DNA of 64,000 nt from Niastella soli (GCF_017742245.1 NZ_JAGHKO010000011.1:460518-524517); one strand, 5' to 3'. Positions 36,323-46,261 are shown, counted from the first letter of the stretch. Program-made: numbers and translations. The notes: generated from the sequence alone by a model not told the origin.

Positions 36323-37219
36323 TTATTTCATAAATACTAATGCGTTGTTTTTAATTCGTACATGCACCGGCGTGTTTTCCTTTAAGGTGATCAGTTCATC
36401 ATCTACATGTACATGCCTGCCTTTCCATTTTATTTTTACGTCTTCGGCCTTAATGGTTTTGAATGTATATACTACTTCTTCATCATTGAGTTTGCTGTCG
36501 ATATAAGCAGCGAATTTTGGCTGGTCGCTTCCCGGTATCAATACCACTTCAAAGGTGCCATCGCCCGGATGGCCAAATGGTGATAAAAAGAGATTGGGCC
36601 CTATAAAGCGGATATTCATGACCTCTGCCATCAGGTATTCACCGGAATGATCTTCCCCGTCTATGACCAGTTCACAATAATGCGGTTTGTAGGAATGGCT
36701 GATATTATGCATCAATTGCAGGGCGGCTTTCATTTTCTGGTCTTTATCAGGTATGTCGTTTTTTCCCTGCTTTTTCATTTCCATCATAAGATAAGGGAAA
36801 AGACCATAGCCAAAGCTTTCAATAAAAAAGTCGGGTTTTTCTTCCAGATCGAAGATCTCACCCACATCTATGGCGGTAGTTTCAGGGTTGCTCCAGGAGC
36901 GGATAATGTCGATGAGTTCCCCTTTTATATTTAATGATCCTGCTATGTTATTTGCTGTGCCGCAGGGCAAAATAGCTACTGGCAGGCGTTTTACCGGATG
37001 CTCTTTTTTTAACAGCAGGGTAACAACCTCCTTTACGGTCCCATCCCCACCGGCAATTACGATAAAGTCTGTTTGTGCGGGAATGTTTTGCCAATCCCGG
37101 TCATCTGTAGAACTATATCTACACACATAACCAGCAGCTTCTATCAACTTTAATAAAGTGTCTTTTGAATGCGCTTCATCACCAGCGCCCGGATTGTGTA
37201 TGAGGTAAATGGTCTTCAT
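36323..37219 (-). CDS. YegS/BmrU-type lipid (diacylglycerol) kinase
   Basis: A 298-residue kinase of the diacylglycerol kinase/sphingosine kinase-like family. The signature VIAGGDGTVKEVV (GGDGT nucleotide site) is near residue 57, with LPCGTANNIAGSL at about 85-97 and FGYGLFPYLM later. Such soluble or peripheral enzymes phosphorylate a lipid alcohol with ATP. In Gram-negative bacteria the physiological substrate is often unknown (YegS uses phosphatidylglycerol in vitro). The start MKTIYLIHNPGAG is the typical family N terminus. Divergent from surE, with 140 bases between. Confidence 0.92.
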   Translation of the reverse strand: MKTIYLIHNPGAGDEAHSKDTLLKLIEAAGYVCRYSSTDDRDWQNIPAQTDFIVIAGGDGTVKEVVTLLLKKEHPVKRLPVAILPCGTANNIAGSLNIKGELIDIIRSWSNPETTAIDVGEIFDLEEKPDFFIESFGYGLFPYLMMEMKKQGKNDIPDKDQKMKAALQLMHNISHSYKPHYCELVIDGEDHSGEYLMAEVMNIRFIGPNLFLSPFGHPGDGTFEVVLIPGSDQPKFAAYIDSKLNDEEVVYTFKTIKAEDVKIKWKGRHVHVDDELITLKENTPVHVRIKNNALVFMK

Positions 37220-37359
37220 TGTAAATAATCAGTAAATACAAAATTGTACCACCCGGGTGGCATAATTATAATATTGAATATTGTGCTGGCGGAGGCCATT
37301 GCCCTGCATTGCCCTCCGAAACCGGCATTTAACATTCTACATTCTATATTTATAGTCCT

Positions 37360-38094
37360 ATGACAATTCTTATAACCAATGACGATGGAATTTATAGTCC
37401 GGGTATTGCGGCCCTGGCACGCATAGCGTCCCGTTTTGGAAAGGTAACGGTGATAGCCCCCGATGTGGAACAAAGCTCCATGGGCCATGCGGTTACGCAT
37501 TCCCGGCCTTTATCATTAAAAAGATCACCCATTGCGTTTGAAGGTATCGAAGCATGGCGGGTAAATGGTACGCCGGCCGATTGTGTGGCCCTGGGCAGTC
37601 ATTTATATGCCAAAACCGATGTAGTATTATCGGGTATTAATATGGGACCAAACCTGGGCAATTCCATGTGGCATTCAGGTACGCTGGCTGCGGCCAAACA
37701 AGCGGTGTTATTGGGTATTAGAGGCATTGCCTTAAGTACGCCGGTTGGTAAAACAGAACCCGACTTTGAGGCGCTGGCACCCTACGTGGAAAGAACGCTG
37801 GCCTTGTTGTTTGAAGATAATGACCTGGGGTTGTACAATGTAAACTTTCCGCCCCAGCCAAAAGATATTAAATGGACACGCCAGTCTGTTCGGTTATACG
37901 ATGGGAAAATAGTACCGGGGGTTGACCCAATGGGCAGAAAACATTACTGGTTCACTGTAACACCCCTGGAACCGGCTGAAGAGGGGACCGATCGCTGGGC
38001 CGTTGAAAACGATTACGTTTCTATAACGCCGCTTCGATTAGACCTGACGGATGAACAAATGTTGCGGAAGGTAAAGCTGGAGCATCCGGTTTAA
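37360..38094 (+). CDS. surE: 5'/3'-nucleotidase SurE
   Basis: A 244-residue SurE. The N terminus ILITNDDGIYSPGIAAL carries the metal-binding Asp-Asp pair (residues 8 and 9). QSSMGHAVTHSRPL gives the conserved Ser/Gly cassette and GINMGPNLGNSMWHSGTLAAA the second active-site loop with Asn. SurE is a metal-dependent phosphatase for nucleoside monophosphates with a stationary-phase survival role. Length is standard. Short GGCAGA-type repeats begin 6 bases past the stop, followed by a long hairpin shared with the convergent phosphatase gene. Confidence 0.96.
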   Translation: MTILITNDDGIYSPGIAALARIASRFGKVTVIAPDVEQSSMGHAVTHSRPLSLKRSPIAFEGIEAWRVNGTPADCVALGSHLYAKTDVVLSGINMGPNLGNSMWHSGTLAAAKQAVLLGIRGIALSTPVGKTEPDFEALAPYVERTLALLFEDNDLGLYNVNFPPQPKDIKWTRQSVRLYDGKIVPGVDPMGRKHYWFTVTPLEPAEEGTDRWAVENDYVSITPLRLDLTDEQMLRKVKLEHPV

Positions 38095-38157
38095 AGAAAC
38101 AGCAGAGGGCAAAGGGCAGAAGGCAGAGAGAAATACAATGCAGAAATTGCTTAATAT

Positions 38158-38205
38158 AAAACGCTTAACGCGAAAACAACTCATCGTTTCCGTGTTAAGC
38201 GTTTT
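38158..38205. terminator. Bidirectional terminator between convergent genes, flanked by inverted repeats
   Basis: AAAACGCTTAAC and GTTAAGCGTTTT are perfect 12-bp arms, extended to about 21 pairs with mismatches. GGCAGA-type heptamers lie on both sides in opposite orientation (38101-38130 and 38253-38284), so the whole 190-bp region is itself an inverted repeat. Confidence 0.75.
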
Positions 38206-38286
38206 CCTTTTTGCCCTATGCATTTCCTACGCTACATTAGCCTCGTCTGTATTATCTCTGCCCTCTGCCTTCTGCCCTTTGCCCAT

Positions 38287-39621
38287 TCACTGCCTATTGC
38301 TTACTACCGCCTCACCACTGCCCACGGTCTTTTTGGTTTCCAATGATCTAAGTTTATTCAAATAATACTTCTTCACATCCTCCCACTTATAATAAGGAGC
38401 TTGCTGCGTAGGAACAGGCAATACCATTTCCTTTTCATTCAGTAACACTTTCACTAAATGATCGGCGCCATTTGAATAAATGATCCATTGAATATTGGCG
38501 CTTAAAGGAATAATAGCTTCTGGCGACCAGTGCTTATTATACTGATAAATAGAAACCGCCGGCACACTGGCTTGCGGTATACCCAATAATGTAGCAAAAG
38601 GTGAAATAGCTTCTGCATGGGTAAAGCGAAGAATGGCATCCTTTTGTTTGATATGGTCAACCACTTCACTGGTGGTATTGATAAAATTGGCCAGCAGGGG
38701 CGTAGCCACCGTTGCCTGTATACCGGCTGTATCACGGCCCGCGCCTTTTTCCAGAAAGTCTTCAGCCCCATTTATAAATGCAAACCATTGCAGTTGTTGG
38801 GGCGTGAATGCAATCCGGAAGTCGAGGCTGTTGGGTGTATACCCGTGCTTTTTTATTTCAACGGGAATGGAAAACGAACCGCAGTAAACATCATACAGGT
38901 TTTGGGAAAACGTTACCGCATCGGTTTTGAAAGCAGGGGTAAACAGCCTGCTGCAAATTTGTTGCGCATACTGCCCGGTTTTATGGTCGTTCCGTAGGGA
39001 GTCGACCGCTTGTTGTACGGCGGCACTTTTCTTAAATGCCTGGTAGGCAGGCGACAGGTCATAAAAACGAAGCATGGTATCCTGCGAATCGGGTAAGATT
39101 TTGTATTCTTTTTTACCGGTATATGCCGCAAAGCTGTCGAGAAAGGCGGTCGCGCTTTGCTGGGTCCTTATTTTATGCGTGGCATATATTTCCAGTCCTT
39201 TTCCGGTAAATGCCTGTTTGTAGTTACCTAATAAACGTTTACCAATAAGCTGTTGTTCAGCCACGCCCAGACCGGTTATGTTCTCATAGTTGCCTTTTTG
39301 TAAGCCAACAAAGCGTTGGGTCATGATCAGCAGTTGTTTGCCCAGGCTGGTAAGCGCTTTGTTTTTTTGGGCTTCTTCCAATACCTGTAACACCTGCACA
39401 TCGCTGCCGGCTTTTGTAAAGAACCGGGAGCCATGCCGCCCAACATGATTTACAAACACCGGTTTATAACCGGCAGGGGCCGGGGTGTACTGTTGTGGGG
39501 GCGCCGGATAAGGTGTTTTGGTACCGGTAAACAGGGCATTGGTTTGCGCCTGTGCCGGTAAGGTAGAACCGCCTATGATGATACCTGTTATTAAAAATGT
39601 TACTCGGGATAAAGAGATCAT
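38287..39621 (-). CDS. Branch-2 histidine phosphatase (MINPP/phytase-like)
   Basis: A 444-residue secreted phosphatase with an N-terminal signal ending near LPAQAQ. The active-site VGRHGSRFFTKAG gives the nucleophile His63 with Arg62 and Arg66, and FTHAEAISPFATLLG gives the proton-donor HAE motif near residue 345. The arrangement fits the multiple inositol polyphosphate phosphatase (MINPP) type known from Bacteroides, which releases phosphate from phytate, although glucose-1-phosphatase-like action is possible. The gene is on the same strand as a TonB receptor and a beta-helix lipoprotein upstream, which suggests periplasmic hydrolysis after uptake. The C terminus enters the repeat-rich terminator region. 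Confidence 0.87.
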   Translation of the reverse strand: MISLSRVTFLITGIIIGGSTLPAQAQTNALFTGTKTPYPAPPQQYTPAPAGYKPVFVNHVGRHGSRFFTKAGSDVQVLQVLEEAQKNKALTSLGKQLLIMTQRFVGLQKGNYENITGLGVAEQQLIGKRLLGNYKQAFTGKGLEIYATHKIRTQQSATAFLDSFAAYTGKKEYKILPDSQDTMLRFYDLSPAYQAFKKSAAVQQAVDSLRNDHKTGQYAQQICSRLFTPAFKTDAVTFSQNLYDVYCGSFSIPVEIKKHGYTPNSLDFRIAFTPQQLQWFAFINGAEDFLEKGAGRDTAGIQATVATPLLANFINTTSEVVDHIKQKDAILRFTHAEAISPFATLLGIPQASVPAVSIYQYNKHWSPEAIIPLSANIQWIIYSNGADHLVKVLLNEKEMVLPVPTQQAPYYKWEDVKKYYLNKLRSLETKKTVGSGEAVVSNRQ

Positions 39622-39725
39622 ATTTACTAGTAAGCTTCTTAATGTTGATACAGTTTCCGCTTAACATTGAATGCTTAACGCAGCTATTTATTGATGTATT
39701 TGCGTTCAGCAAGCAGGGTTCAGTG

Positions 39726-41093
39726 TTAATTGAATGAAAGACTTGATGCATAATGCAGGTTACCCGAGCCATCACTCTGGTAGGCTCCCATGTCAACACC
39801 AGGAGCCAGGGTGGTAGCACCATAAGTACCGCTCTGGGGTACCGATTTCATGGGTTGAAACAGATCGGCATTGGCTTTTTTCAAGGCAGGTGAACCAGGC
39901 AACAAACCGAAATTATAGCTTCCGGCAGTAATGATGGTGAACGGCATCGCCGTAATGTCCATTGGGAAGGTCAGTTTGGTATAGTCAAACTGATTTACAT
40001 CGTATTGGGCAAACTGCGGGTTGTTAGTGCCGGGTGTAGTACTGCGGATATCACCGCTCATTGTTTTGGCAACTCCATCACTGGCATTAAACTGGTTGAT
40101 CATCCGTTGATCATTGGCATAATAAAATTGATTATTATAAGTGATGTGCGCCCCATCGGCATCTGAGGTTACGCGCAACCCAAAGCGACAGTTAATGATC
40201 ATATTGTTGAATATTTTTCCCTGCGCGCCTTTTTCGAAATTGATTGAACCACCTCGACCCGATTTCACCTGGCGGAAACCGCAGTTGATCATTGTATTGT
40301 TGTACACGTTCACATTGGTTTGGACCGGGCCATCGCCACTGTTGCTTACTTTAAACCCATTGGTAGCGGCTCCGATGGCCAGGTTATAGGCAATATCACC
40401 CAGGGTGCCATTTTTAATATTCACGGCTTCGCCACCGGCTTTACCATTGGCTTCATAGGTATTGCGCATGATACTTACATGACCATGCAGTACCCGCATG
40501 CCATCATCGGTGCTGCCATAGATCCAGTTGTCTTCAAAAATGCAATTACCGTTGATATTCGTGTATACTACTGTATAGCGCGGATCACCTGCTGCATACA
40601 CACCTGGGTCCGCTGCGGGACCGGCGGGACCTCCGGCAAATTCAAGGTGTGTCCATTTAATAATGAGATCGCCGCTTTTGTCGCCGCATTGAATGCCGCC
40701 CCAAAGGCCCTTTCCAACAGAATTGGTATTACGTTGCGCATCGGGCACGGTGATGAAATTATGGTTGTTAGGCGTACCCAGACTGATAAAAGTACCATTG
40801 CAGGTTATCTGTGGGCTGGTAGCGGTGGTTTTGCCATCGCCCAGTGCAATGAGTTTGGAGCCTTCCATCATCAACAGGGTATCGCCTGCATTGACGGTTA
40901 TATCGGTCCTGAAATAATAAGTTCTGCCGCTTTGTAACACGCCTTTCACGGAGCCTGTTAAAGTATCGCTGGTAATGGCTTGCCCGGCAGATAATTTCGC
41001 TGGGGAAATGTCTACCATTTCTTCCTTGTGACAGGCGGCCAATGCCAAAGCAATTGTAGGTATTATTAGATGCTTTATGTTTATAGTGTTCAT
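39726..41093 (-). CDS. Right-handed beta-helix lipoprotein
   Basis: A 455-residue lipoprotein; the signal ALALAACHKEE ends at the lipobox Cys near residue 20. The body has repeating short strands and Asn/Gly turns (GNCIFEDNWIYGSTDDGMRV, NVYNNTMINCGF, KIFNNMIINCRFGLRV), the pattern of a parallel beta helix like pectate lyases and mannuronan epimerase-like proteins. No catalytic residues can be assigned. ATG 41093 chosen over 41153 because the extra 20 residues are read through the GC-rich intergenic hairpin. It follows the TonB receptor by 60 bases and probably forms the surface partner of that receptor. Confidence 0.85.
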   Translation of the reverse strand: MNTINIKHLIIPTIALALAACHKEEMVDISPAKLSAGQAITSDTLTGSVKGVLQSGRTYYFRTDITVNAGDTLLMMEGSKLIALGDGKTTATSPQITCNGTFISLGTPNNHNFITVPDAQRNTNSVGKGLWGGIQCGDKSGDLIIKWTHLEFAGGPAGPAADPGVYAAGDPRYTVVYTNINGNCIFEDNWIYGSTDDGMRVLHGHVSIMRNTYEANGKAGGEAVNIKNGTLGDIAYNLAIGAATNGFKVSNSGDGPVQTNVNVYNNTMINCGFRQVKSGRGGSINFEKGAQGKIFNNMIINCRFGLRVTSDADGAHITYNNQFYYANDQRMINQFNASDGVAKTMSGDIRSTTPGTNNPQFAQYDVNQFDYTKLTFPMDITAMPFTIITAGSYNFGLLPGSPALKKANADLFQPMKSVPQSGTYGATTLAPGVDMGAYQSDGSGNLHYASSLSFN

Positions 41094-41131
41094 TGTATTA
41101 ATATTATGTGTTACAGGTTTCAGGGCCGGCA

Positions 41132-41147
41132 CCCCGCTGAGGCGGGG
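41132..41147 (-). promoter_or_regulatory. GC-rich intergenic hairpin
   Basis: CCCCGC-TGAG-GCGGGG lies between the TonB receptor stop and the lipoprotein start, without a T-run. It may be a processing or attenuation hairpin that sets the ratio of the two proteins. Confidence 0.45.
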
Positions 41148-41152
41148 CCCCA

Positions 41153-43939
41153 TTATAATTTAAACTTTACTCCTAACAGGTAATTTGCTCCATACGTATC
41201 CCTTCTTATATAGGTATCCTTGCCAGGTGTTTGGTGTGGCACTTCACCGTTGATGCTACTGCCGTTAAATGGCTGGCGGATGTACAATTCATAAGGTGTG
41301 TTGAGGATATTATTCACCTTGGCATAAATAAACCATTGGCGGGCAATTCTTTTTTCCAGCGAGAAATCCATTTGGGTGAACCCTTTCTGCCAGATATCAT
41401 TATTTAGGAATTGCGACACCGTATTGATCCTTCTGCCAACATACGTAAAGGCCAGTTGGGCGTTCAAACCGGTTTTGTTATCATCTTTCAACAATAACGA
41501 CAGGTTGGCAATATGCTTCGACTGTCCCTGCAAGGGGCGCGTTTGGTTCACCTCATCGAAGGTTATACCCCCGGCATAGCTGTGGCGGTAGATCTTGGTA
41601 GTGGTGATCTTTGAATCGGTAAACGTATAATTGGCTTTTATCCCGAACCAGCGGAAGTATTTGGTGAGGTCAAATTCAAAACCATAGTTCCGGGCATTCC
41701 CAAAGTTGTAAGGCTGGTAGTAGGTATTCACCTTATCACTCTGTAATGAGAACTCGATCGGGTTATCCAGCTTTTTATAAAAGACGCCAATCAGGATCTG
41801 GTCAAGTGCATGAGGAAAAAACTCGAAGCGCAGATCGAAATTATCGGAGGTGGTCCTTTTTAGAAATGGATTGCCTTTTTCGGGGTAATCCTCTTCGGCA
41901 TCATCGGCACTCGGATCTACGTGCGGTACTACTTCATAAAAGTTTGGGCGGCTGATAGCTGCATAATAAGAAGCCCGGAGCGCCATTTGTTTGTCGAAGT
42001 TATACTTTATGTGCGCCGAAGGCAATACATCATAATAGTTAATGGAACCTGTTTTGCCTTCTCTGGTTTCAGGTACATCACTGTTCCAGCTTAAGTCGGT
42101 ATGTTCATAACGCGCACCACCGGTTATTTCAAGGTTCTGGTAGTCGATCTTTACCATACCATAGGCCGCGCCCACATTTTCTTTTGCCGAATAGTTTAAA
42201 GGATCGTCTGAAGTGCCTTCGCCATTGAATACATTAAAATTGTTGTGGCTGATATCGCCATCGTATACTTGTATACTTGGGTTTGAAGGTCGAAGCATAT
42301 AGCGATCGAGATGGCTGTCCCTGGTTTTATTGCGGTACATACCGCCGGCGCTCCAGGTTGTTTGGAATGCACCCAGTTTTGTACGATAGCTTATGTTCAC
42401 ATAGCCGGTCTTGTCTTCATCGTTACTGAAGGCGAATTTGCGGTAGGAAGTGCCATCGAGGTTCAGCGGAGCCTGTACGAGATTGCCTGTGGCCGGATCT
42501 TTTGATACTCCGGTCACCAGGTTCAGGTTGCCTTCATCGGGCCGGTTAAAGGTGGCTTTTGACCAGTTGCCCGTCCAGTTTACCGTAAAGTTTTTACCAA
42601 TGGCATGCTCACCATTTAATGTAGTGTTCACAATTTGTTGTACATCATGCCTTGTTCTGTATTTGTTCTGAATGCGGCCTGTACCCGGTCCTACACGTCC
42701 CAGTTGCATGTTGGTGTCAGAGAGTATCCGCAATTCGTTCTTCGTCAGGTTCATATAGCCTACATATGCATTGATGCGGTTGTTCTGGTTCAACTGGTAA
42801 TCGAGGCGGGTGTGAATACCGCTGCGTTCCTGTTGTATGGAATAATGACGCGATTGGAAAGACGTTACTGTTGCTTCGCCCGTATTATTATCAGTTTCCG
42901 ATTCAAAGAACTCGCTGTTCACATTGCGGTAGTTATTTTGAAAACTACCAGCTACCAGAATGCCCAGTTTATTATGGAGGACCCGGCCGCCAATGGAAAG
43001 TCCGGCCAGGGCAGCCAGCGGATTGTGTTTGCTGCTATAGGAAAAAGCGTTGTTTGGAAAATCTGTCATGGTAGCCTGGTAACTGTTGCCATTGGTGTAC
43101 CGGGGCGATTTGTTCAGGGAAGCCGAAGTAGAAAAGCTGTTGAAGTCCTGAGAAAAGTATTTATCAGCATAACCTACCGCGGCATTGGCTTTTACGGAGA
43201 ATTTTTCCGGCGCGGTTTTCATGATCATATTCACCGCGCCACCAATTGCATCGCCCTCCATATTGGGCGATAATGATTTGCTTACTTCGAGACGGTCGAG
43301 CAGGTCGGCTGGGAAAATGTCCAGGGGTACATAGCGGTTCTTGTTATCAGGACTGGGGATCTTGATGCCGTTAACGAGGGTATAAATATACCGTTTGTCC
43401 ATACCTCTTATAATAGCATACTGGCCTTCACCATTGGAACTTCTTTCAAGCGAAACACCCGAAATACGCTGGCTAACATTCGCTACCGAAAGATCGGGCG
43501 AAATTTCAATAGATCTGGCTGATACGGCATTCAGGATATGATCGGCCCGGCGTGTTACCTGCAGGGTAGCCGCATCTGACCCTTTATCATGTCTGCCGGC
43601 AATAATTACTTCTGTAAGCTCTCGCTTTTCGGGTTCAAGGGTAATAGTGAGGAATTGCTTTTTTTCTGAGGTAGCGTTAAACGTAGTTTCAAAGGGTTTG
43701 TAACCGATACATTTAACAGTAATGGTGTAAGTACCTTCCGCCAGTTGTTTGGCAACGTAGGAACCATTCAAACCAGAAAAGACCACAGTTTTGTAGGGTC
43801 CATTAATGGTGATGGTAGCGCCGGGAATTTCTTCCCCGCTTTGTTGGTCGCGTACCAATCCCTGTATTTGTATTTCCTGTGCATGCACAGAAATAACGAG
43901 ACTGGTCAGGGCAAAAAATAAAGACAATAAGTGCTTCAT
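41153..43939 (-). CDS. TonB-dependent outer membrane receptor
   Basis: A 928-residue receptor with signal peptide (MKHLLSLFFALTSLVISVHA). A carboxypeptidase-regulatory-like domain (about residues 25-105, QIQGLVRDQQSGEEIPGATI), then the plug (about 115-225, with ADHILNAVSARSIEISPDLS, YAIIRGMDKRYIYTLVNGI and VSKSLSPNMEGDAIGGAVNM) and a beta barrel ending in the terminal strand NYLLGVKFKL. The plug resembles the group of receptors used for carbohydrate or other solutes rather than SusC, and there is no SusD beside it. The neighbours (beta-helix lipoprotein, MINPP-like phosphatase, divergent TPR regulator) suggest import of a phosphorylated compound. Substrate inferred only. Confidence 0.92.
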   Translation of the reverse strand: MKHLLSLFFALTSLVISVHAQEIQIQGLVRDQQSGEEIPGATITINGPYKTVVFSGLNGSYVAKQLAEGTYTITVKCIGYKPFETTFNATSEKKQFLTITLEPEKRELTEVIIAGRHDKGSDAATLQVTRRADHILNAVSARSIEISPDLSVANVSQRISGVSLERSSNGEGQYAIIRGMDKRYIYTLVNGIKIPSPDNKNRYVPLDIFPADLLDRLEVSKSLSPNMEGDAIGGAVNMIMKTAPEKFSVKANAAVGYADKYFSQDFNSFSTSASLNKSPRYTNGNSYQATMTDFPNNAFSYSSKHNPLAALAGLSIGGRVLHNKLGILVAGSFQNNYRNVNSEFFESETDNNTGEATVTSFQSRHYSIQQERSGIHTRLDYQLNQNNRINAYVGYMNLTKNELRILSDTNMQLGRVGPGTGRIQNKYRTRHDVQQIVNTTLNGEHAIGKNFTVNWTGNWSKATFNRPDEGNLNLVTGVSKDPATGNLVQAPLNLDGTSYRKFAFSNDEDKTGYVNISYRTKLGAFQTTWSAGGMYRNKTRDSHLDRYMLRPSNPSIQVYDGDISHNNFNVFNGEGTSDDPLNYSAKENVGAAYGMVKIDYQNLEITGGARYEHTDLSWNSDVPETREGKTGSINYYDVLPSAHIKYNFDKQMALRASYYAAISRPNFYEVVPHVDPSADDAEEDYPEKGNPFLKRTTSDNFDLRFEFFPHALDQILIGVFYKKLDNPIEFSLQSDKVNTYYQPYNFGNARNYGFEFDLTKYFRWFGIKANYTFTDSKITTTKIYRHSYAGGITFDEVNQTRPLQGQSKHIANLSLLLKDDNKTGLNAQLAFTYVGRRINTVSQFLNNDIWQKGFTQMDFSLEKRIARQWFIYAKVNNILNTPYELYIRQPFNGSSINGEVPHQTPGKDTYIRRDTYGANYLLGVKFKL

Positions 43940-44247
43940 AACAGCCAATTTTTGGGTGACATGCAGTTGTGATCATGCCGGTGCAAATGTGAAGAAGGCT
44001 CCTTTTTATTGATGAAAACGGGTGTATACAAATTGGTAACAGCGTTACAGGCACCGTTAACAACTCAGCAACAACGTTAACAGGATATAAGTAAGGTATT
44101 GATTGTCAAATGATCTCAAAGAACAAAAAACGTCATTACCAATTTATTACCGCAACATTACCGAATTGTTAAGCCGGGTTTGGGTTTTAGGTTCTATGTT
44201 TTAAGTTGGTTTCTTTGTACGGAAATTCAGAACAAAGAACTCTGCAC
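43940..44247. promoter_or_regulatory. Divergent region between TonB receptor and TPR regulator
   Basis: About 300 bp with two CGTTAACA direct repeats (44047-44080 area). Promoters for both genes must lie here, but no exact TAnnTTTG was found. Confidence 0.35.
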
Positions 44248-45894
44248 ATGAACTGCTTTCCGGGTATTTCGTTTGGTTGGTTAATGGTGGTAGCTACGGT
44301 ATTATTACCAAGTAGTGCTGTTCACGCACAGGAGAATGATCGTACCGAATTATTACATACCCAGCGGTTGAGTAAGCAATTCCCTGATTCCGCTTTTTTG
44401 TTATTGAAAGAAATGTACAGTAAGGCCATTGCCGGTAAAGACAGGCAAACGATGGGTATTTGTCTGCAACAGATGGGGCAGGTGTGTTATTACCTCGGTA
44501 ATTATCCCAAGGCGCTGGATTTTCATGGGAAGGCCGATAAAATATTCCGAGAAACAAATAATGATGAACAGCTGGCCCGCAACCTTAACGATATGGGGCT
44601 GGTATATTATCAGAACCGCCAGATCCCGGTTGCCCGCAAACAATATGAAGAAGCATTGTCTATTTATTATAAGTTAGGTAATAGGGAAGGCCTGGCCGAT
44701 ACCTATGGTAAGATTGGCCACCTGTACGAAAAGCAAAAACAGATAGACAGCGCTTTTTATTTTCAACGCCTGGCATTACAGCAATGCCGTGATGTGGAGC
44801 AGCAACCAGTGGTGGCCAAGATCTATGAAAATATCGGCAGCATATATGAAGACCTGGAGCGGTATGATTCGGCCTGGTATTATTTCAATCGTTCCCTGGA
44901 ATTATATAACCAGGTAAACAACCAGGTGGCAAGCATTGAGGTCATCAATAACCTGGGTGATATATATCGCAAAACGGGTCGCTATCAAGATGCGATCAAG
45001 GAGAGTGATCAGGCATTGACCAGGGCCATTGCCATCAATGACCTGTATCAGAAAGGCGCTGCTTACCGCGACCTGGGAAAAGCCTGGAATTTACTGGGGC
45101 AGCAGGACAGTGCTTATTTTTATATCGATCTTTCCCGCAGGGCTACCATCGATCTCTATTCTATAGAAAATAACCGGCAAACCGCCTTTTTAAGTGTGCT
45201 GTTTGATATAGACAAGAAAAACGATGAGATCGTTCAGCTGGAAAACGCACGCAATATAACCTTGATCATTACTACGGCCGTCATTATTGTAGTGGTGTTG
45301 CTGGTTGTGTTGGGCTGGGTAACTTTCAGCCGCCAGCGATTAAAGATCAGGAATGAACAAATGCTGAGTGAACGCAACCGGCATATTTTTGAGACCCAGA
45401 AAGAGTTGATGCAGGTGGAACTGGCCAATCGGCAATTGCAGGAAGACAAGTTGATGGAGGAGCTGGAAGTAAAGAAAAAGGGACTGACCTCTTACACGCT
45501 GCACATCATTCAAAAGAACCAGTCGCTCGAGGACCTGCGCAATAAACTGGAATTTCTGGTGAAAGACGACAAGCGTGATCAAAAGAAACAGTTGCAGCAA
45601 TTGATCCAACACATAAACCAAAGCTTTAACCACGACCAGTACTGGAACGAATTCCGCGAAACGTTTGAGCAGCTGCACCAGCCTTTTTTCGATAACCTCA
45701 AAAAACACACGGAGGAGCTTACCAGTAATGACCTGCGGATGTTATCGCTCATCAAACTTAATATGGCCAGCAAAGACATGGCCACCTTATTAGGCATTTC
45801 GCAAGACAGCCTGCGCGTAAGCCGTTACCGGTTGAAAAAGAAATTGAATTTAAGCCAGGATGAAAGTTTAACCGGGTTTGTGCAGGGGTTGTGA
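44248..45894 (+). CDS. TPR membrane regulator with C-terminal LuxR-like helix-turn-helix
   Basis: A 548-residue regulator of a type common in Bacteroidota. Signal peptide (MVVATVLLPSSAVHA), then about six tetratricopeptide repeats (residues 60-310; e.g. ARNLNDMGLVYYQNRQIPVA, AKIYENIGSIYEDLERYDSA, EVINNLGDIYRKTGRYQDAI). A single membrane helix (LIITTAVIIVVVLLVVLGWV, about 347-366) follows, then a coiled coil and a C-terminal helix-turn-helix (ELTSNDLRMLSLIKLNMASK, LGISQDSLRVSRYRLKKKL). The periplasmic repeats would sense a partner and the cytoplasmic HTH bind DNA. Divergent from the TonB receptor gene, it is the natural regulator of that locus. Confidence 0.9.
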   Translation: MNCFPGISFGWLMVVATVLLPSSAVHAQENDRTELLHTQRLSKQFPDSAFLLLKEMYSKAIAGKDRQTMGICLQQMGQVCYYLGNYPKALDFHGKADKIFRETNNDEQLARNLNDMGLVYYQNRQIPVARKQYEEALSIYYKLGNREGLADTYGKIGHLYEKQKQIDSAFYFQRLALQQCRDVEQQPVVAKIYENIGSIYEDLERYDSAWYYFNRSLELYNQVNNQVASIEVINNLGDIYRKTGRYQDAIKESDQALTRAIAINDLYQKGAAYRDLGKAWNLLGQQDSAYFYIDLSRRATIDLYSIENNRQTAFLSVLFDIDKKNDEIVQLENARNITLIITTAVIIVVVLLVVLGWVTFSRQRLKIRNEQMLSERNRHIFETQKELMQVELANRQLQEDKLMEELEVKKKGLTSYTLHIIQKNQSLEDLRNKLEFLVKDDKRDQKKQLQQLIQHINQSFNHDQYWNEFRETFEQLHQPFFDNLKKHTEELTSNDLRMLSLIKLNMASKDMATLLGISQDSLRVSRYRLKKKLNLSQDESLTGFVQGL

Positions 45895-45948
45895 GGATAT
45901 AAGATGCAAATTCTTTACATTCGGACCTATAATGGGGAATGCGATTGA

Positions 45949-46223
45949 ACGGTCCCTTATAAACGATTACAAAAAGCTGCCAGTGCCGGACTGATCGATG
46001 CGCAACGGGACCTTGGGCATTCCTATTTTTATGGAGAAGGAATAAAAAGAAACGAGAAATTGGCAGTCTTCTGGTATAAAAAAGCGGCTGCAAAAATGAC
46101 CCCAAAGCCCTTTATAATTTAGGACTTTGTTACAAAGAAGGTGACGGTGTTAGCCAGTCCAAGCGATGGGCAAAGTATTATTTTTTAAAAACAAAGGAAT
46201 ACGGACATACATTAGCCAAGTAG
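45949..46223 (+). pseudogene. Sel1-repeat gene remnant, frameshifted
   Basis: In one frame: KAASAGLIDAQRDLGHSYFY, then GEGIKRN and AVFWYKKAAAK. A second frame continues with DPKALYNLGLCYKEGDGV and ends at TAG 46221-46223. Together they make two and a half Sel1 repeats (each about 36 residues). The join needs one extra A in the A-run at 46092-46096, so one base seems lost. The 5' end is missing: a stop codon lies at 45946-45948 and no start precedes the frame. Sel1 proteins are protein-interaction scaffolds. A sequencing error in the A-run would remove the frameshift but not the missing start. Confidence 0.75.
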
Positions 46224-46261
46224 CAGCTTAAAGAATTGAGTGTTTGAATTATAGAAGGCCT

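Noticed and set aside
41094-41153. Extended N terminus of the beta-helix protein
   Set aside because: It reads through the intergenic hairpin and would bury the lipoprotein signal.
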